From NCBI RefSeq assembly GCF_013385825.1, contig NZ_JACAPG010000004.1, positions 1 through 62,199 of the forward strand: DNA of 62,199 nt, written 5' to 3'. The notes beneath the pieces are model-generated. The model was not told where the DNA came from and did not search any database. It saw nothing but the letters and a program-made list of their open reading frames with translations. Position 1 is the first letter of the stretch, and every line of letters begins with the position of its first letter. Source of the DNA: Pseudomonas reactans (lineage in GTDB: Bacteria > Pseudomonadota > Gammaproteobacteria > Pseudomonadales > Pseudomonadaceae). The position numbers and the translations under genes were made by a program. Below are positions 62,043 through 62,199 of this stretch, piece by piece.

Positions 62043-62199
62043 ATGTCGACACGGATAAATGGATCAATGGCACTGCAACTCCTGTCCCTCCAAACGCCAA
62101 CTCAGGGGCCCGCAAACGCCCACACATCCACAAGTGCACAGAACGATCACGGCTGGAACCGCCCGCAGCCCAACCGCCCGGATAACAGCTGGAACCGTC
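62043..62199 (+). CDS. Partial ORF, candidate type III secreted protein
   Basis: The first 52 codons of a gene cut by the window edge. The product is Ser/Thr/Asn/Gln/Pro-rich and free of Cys, with no acidic residue until Asp35 and Ile at position 5, which matches N-terminal rules for type III export in Pseudomonas. A duplicated SWNR/GWNR motif appears (GWNRPQPNRPDNSWNR), perhaps the start of a repeat region. It follows the hrp-box-like promoter. The ribosome-binding site is weak (AGAGA). Whether it is a harpin, effector or unrelated secreted protein cannot be decided from the part visible. Confidence 0.55.
   Translation, partial: MSTRINGSMALQLLSLQTPTQGPANAHTSTSAQNDHGWNRPQPNRPDNSWNR

Overview
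The window is a stretch of a Pseudomonas chromosome, most probably from the P. fluorescens group. The evidence is the gene content: a cytochrome bo3 operon with dsbB, hmp/norR, a FecI-FecR-TonB-receptor unit, bphO-bphP, a short SB1-type LOV protein, the folM-folE-folX operon, trxB-cysZ, and two kinds of GTAGGAGC REP doublets. Base composition is GC-rich throughout, apart from a more AT-rich bacteriocin/immunity island near 8.7-9.3 kb. No rRNA, tRNA, insertion sequence or CRISPR array was recognised.

Layout. 0.2-4.2 kb: iron-regulated FecI/FecR cell-surface-signalling system driving a siderophore receptor, with a Fur-like box. 4.4-7.7 kb: small unknown protein, LysE-type exporter, PH-domain protein, MFS transporter with an ArsR-type regulator and two near-identical 20-bp sites. 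7.8-9.8 kb: bacteriocin with a colicin E3-type nuclease domain, its immunity protein and an unknown follower. 9.8-14.6 kb: lipoprotein, remnant of a histidine kinase, cytochrome c, receiver protein, haem oxygenase and bacteriophytochrome. 14.6-19.9 kb: two-component system, MlaA, a small ORF between hairpins and a PhoD-like phosphatase. 20-25.3 kb: HigBA-like toxin-antitoxin pair, PAS-diguanylate cyclase, amino-acid binding protein, LysR regulator and GABA-type aminotransferase. 25.3-30.1 kb: a five-haem cytochrome fusion, two poorly known proteins and a Tat-exported aminotransferase resembling PtaA. 30.2-36.3 kb: cyoABCDE and dsbB. 36.5-39.4 kb: divergent hmp and norR. 39.5-43.9 kb: DMT exporter, AraC and MalT-like LuxR regulators. 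44.1-50.5 kb: DUF1329/DUF1302 pair, a possible small RNA gene, SDR, alpha/beta hydrolase and class II aldolase. 50.6-53.1 kb: lrgAB with a divergent LysR, then a flavodoxin. 53.3-58.5 kb: LOV photoreceptor, an unknown protein, a LitR-like MerR regulator, and a divergent run of monooxygenase-like protein, folM, folE, folX, DUF1244 and HopJ-family protein. 58.6-61.8 kb: trxB, cysZ and a glycosyltransferase. At the right edge an unfinished ORF follows a sequence matching the hrp-box promoter of type III secretion genes.

Themes. (1) Light: a red/far-red sensor (bphO-bphP) and a blue-light module (LOV plus a LitR homologue without the cobalamin ligands) lie in one 44-kb span; the second module faces the tetrahydromonapterin genes. 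(2) Redox and nitric oxide: cyo, dsbB, hmp-norR, trxB and several c-type cytochromes. (3) Iron: a signalling receptor and a candidate periplasmic pyoverdine-modifying transaminase. (4) Competition: a bacteriocin nuclease whose alignment to colicin E3 shows Lys in place of a catalytic His. The most rewarding targets are the LOV/LitR locus with its unknown partner, the variant nuclease, the five-haem fusion, the hrp-box ORF and the putative sRNA.
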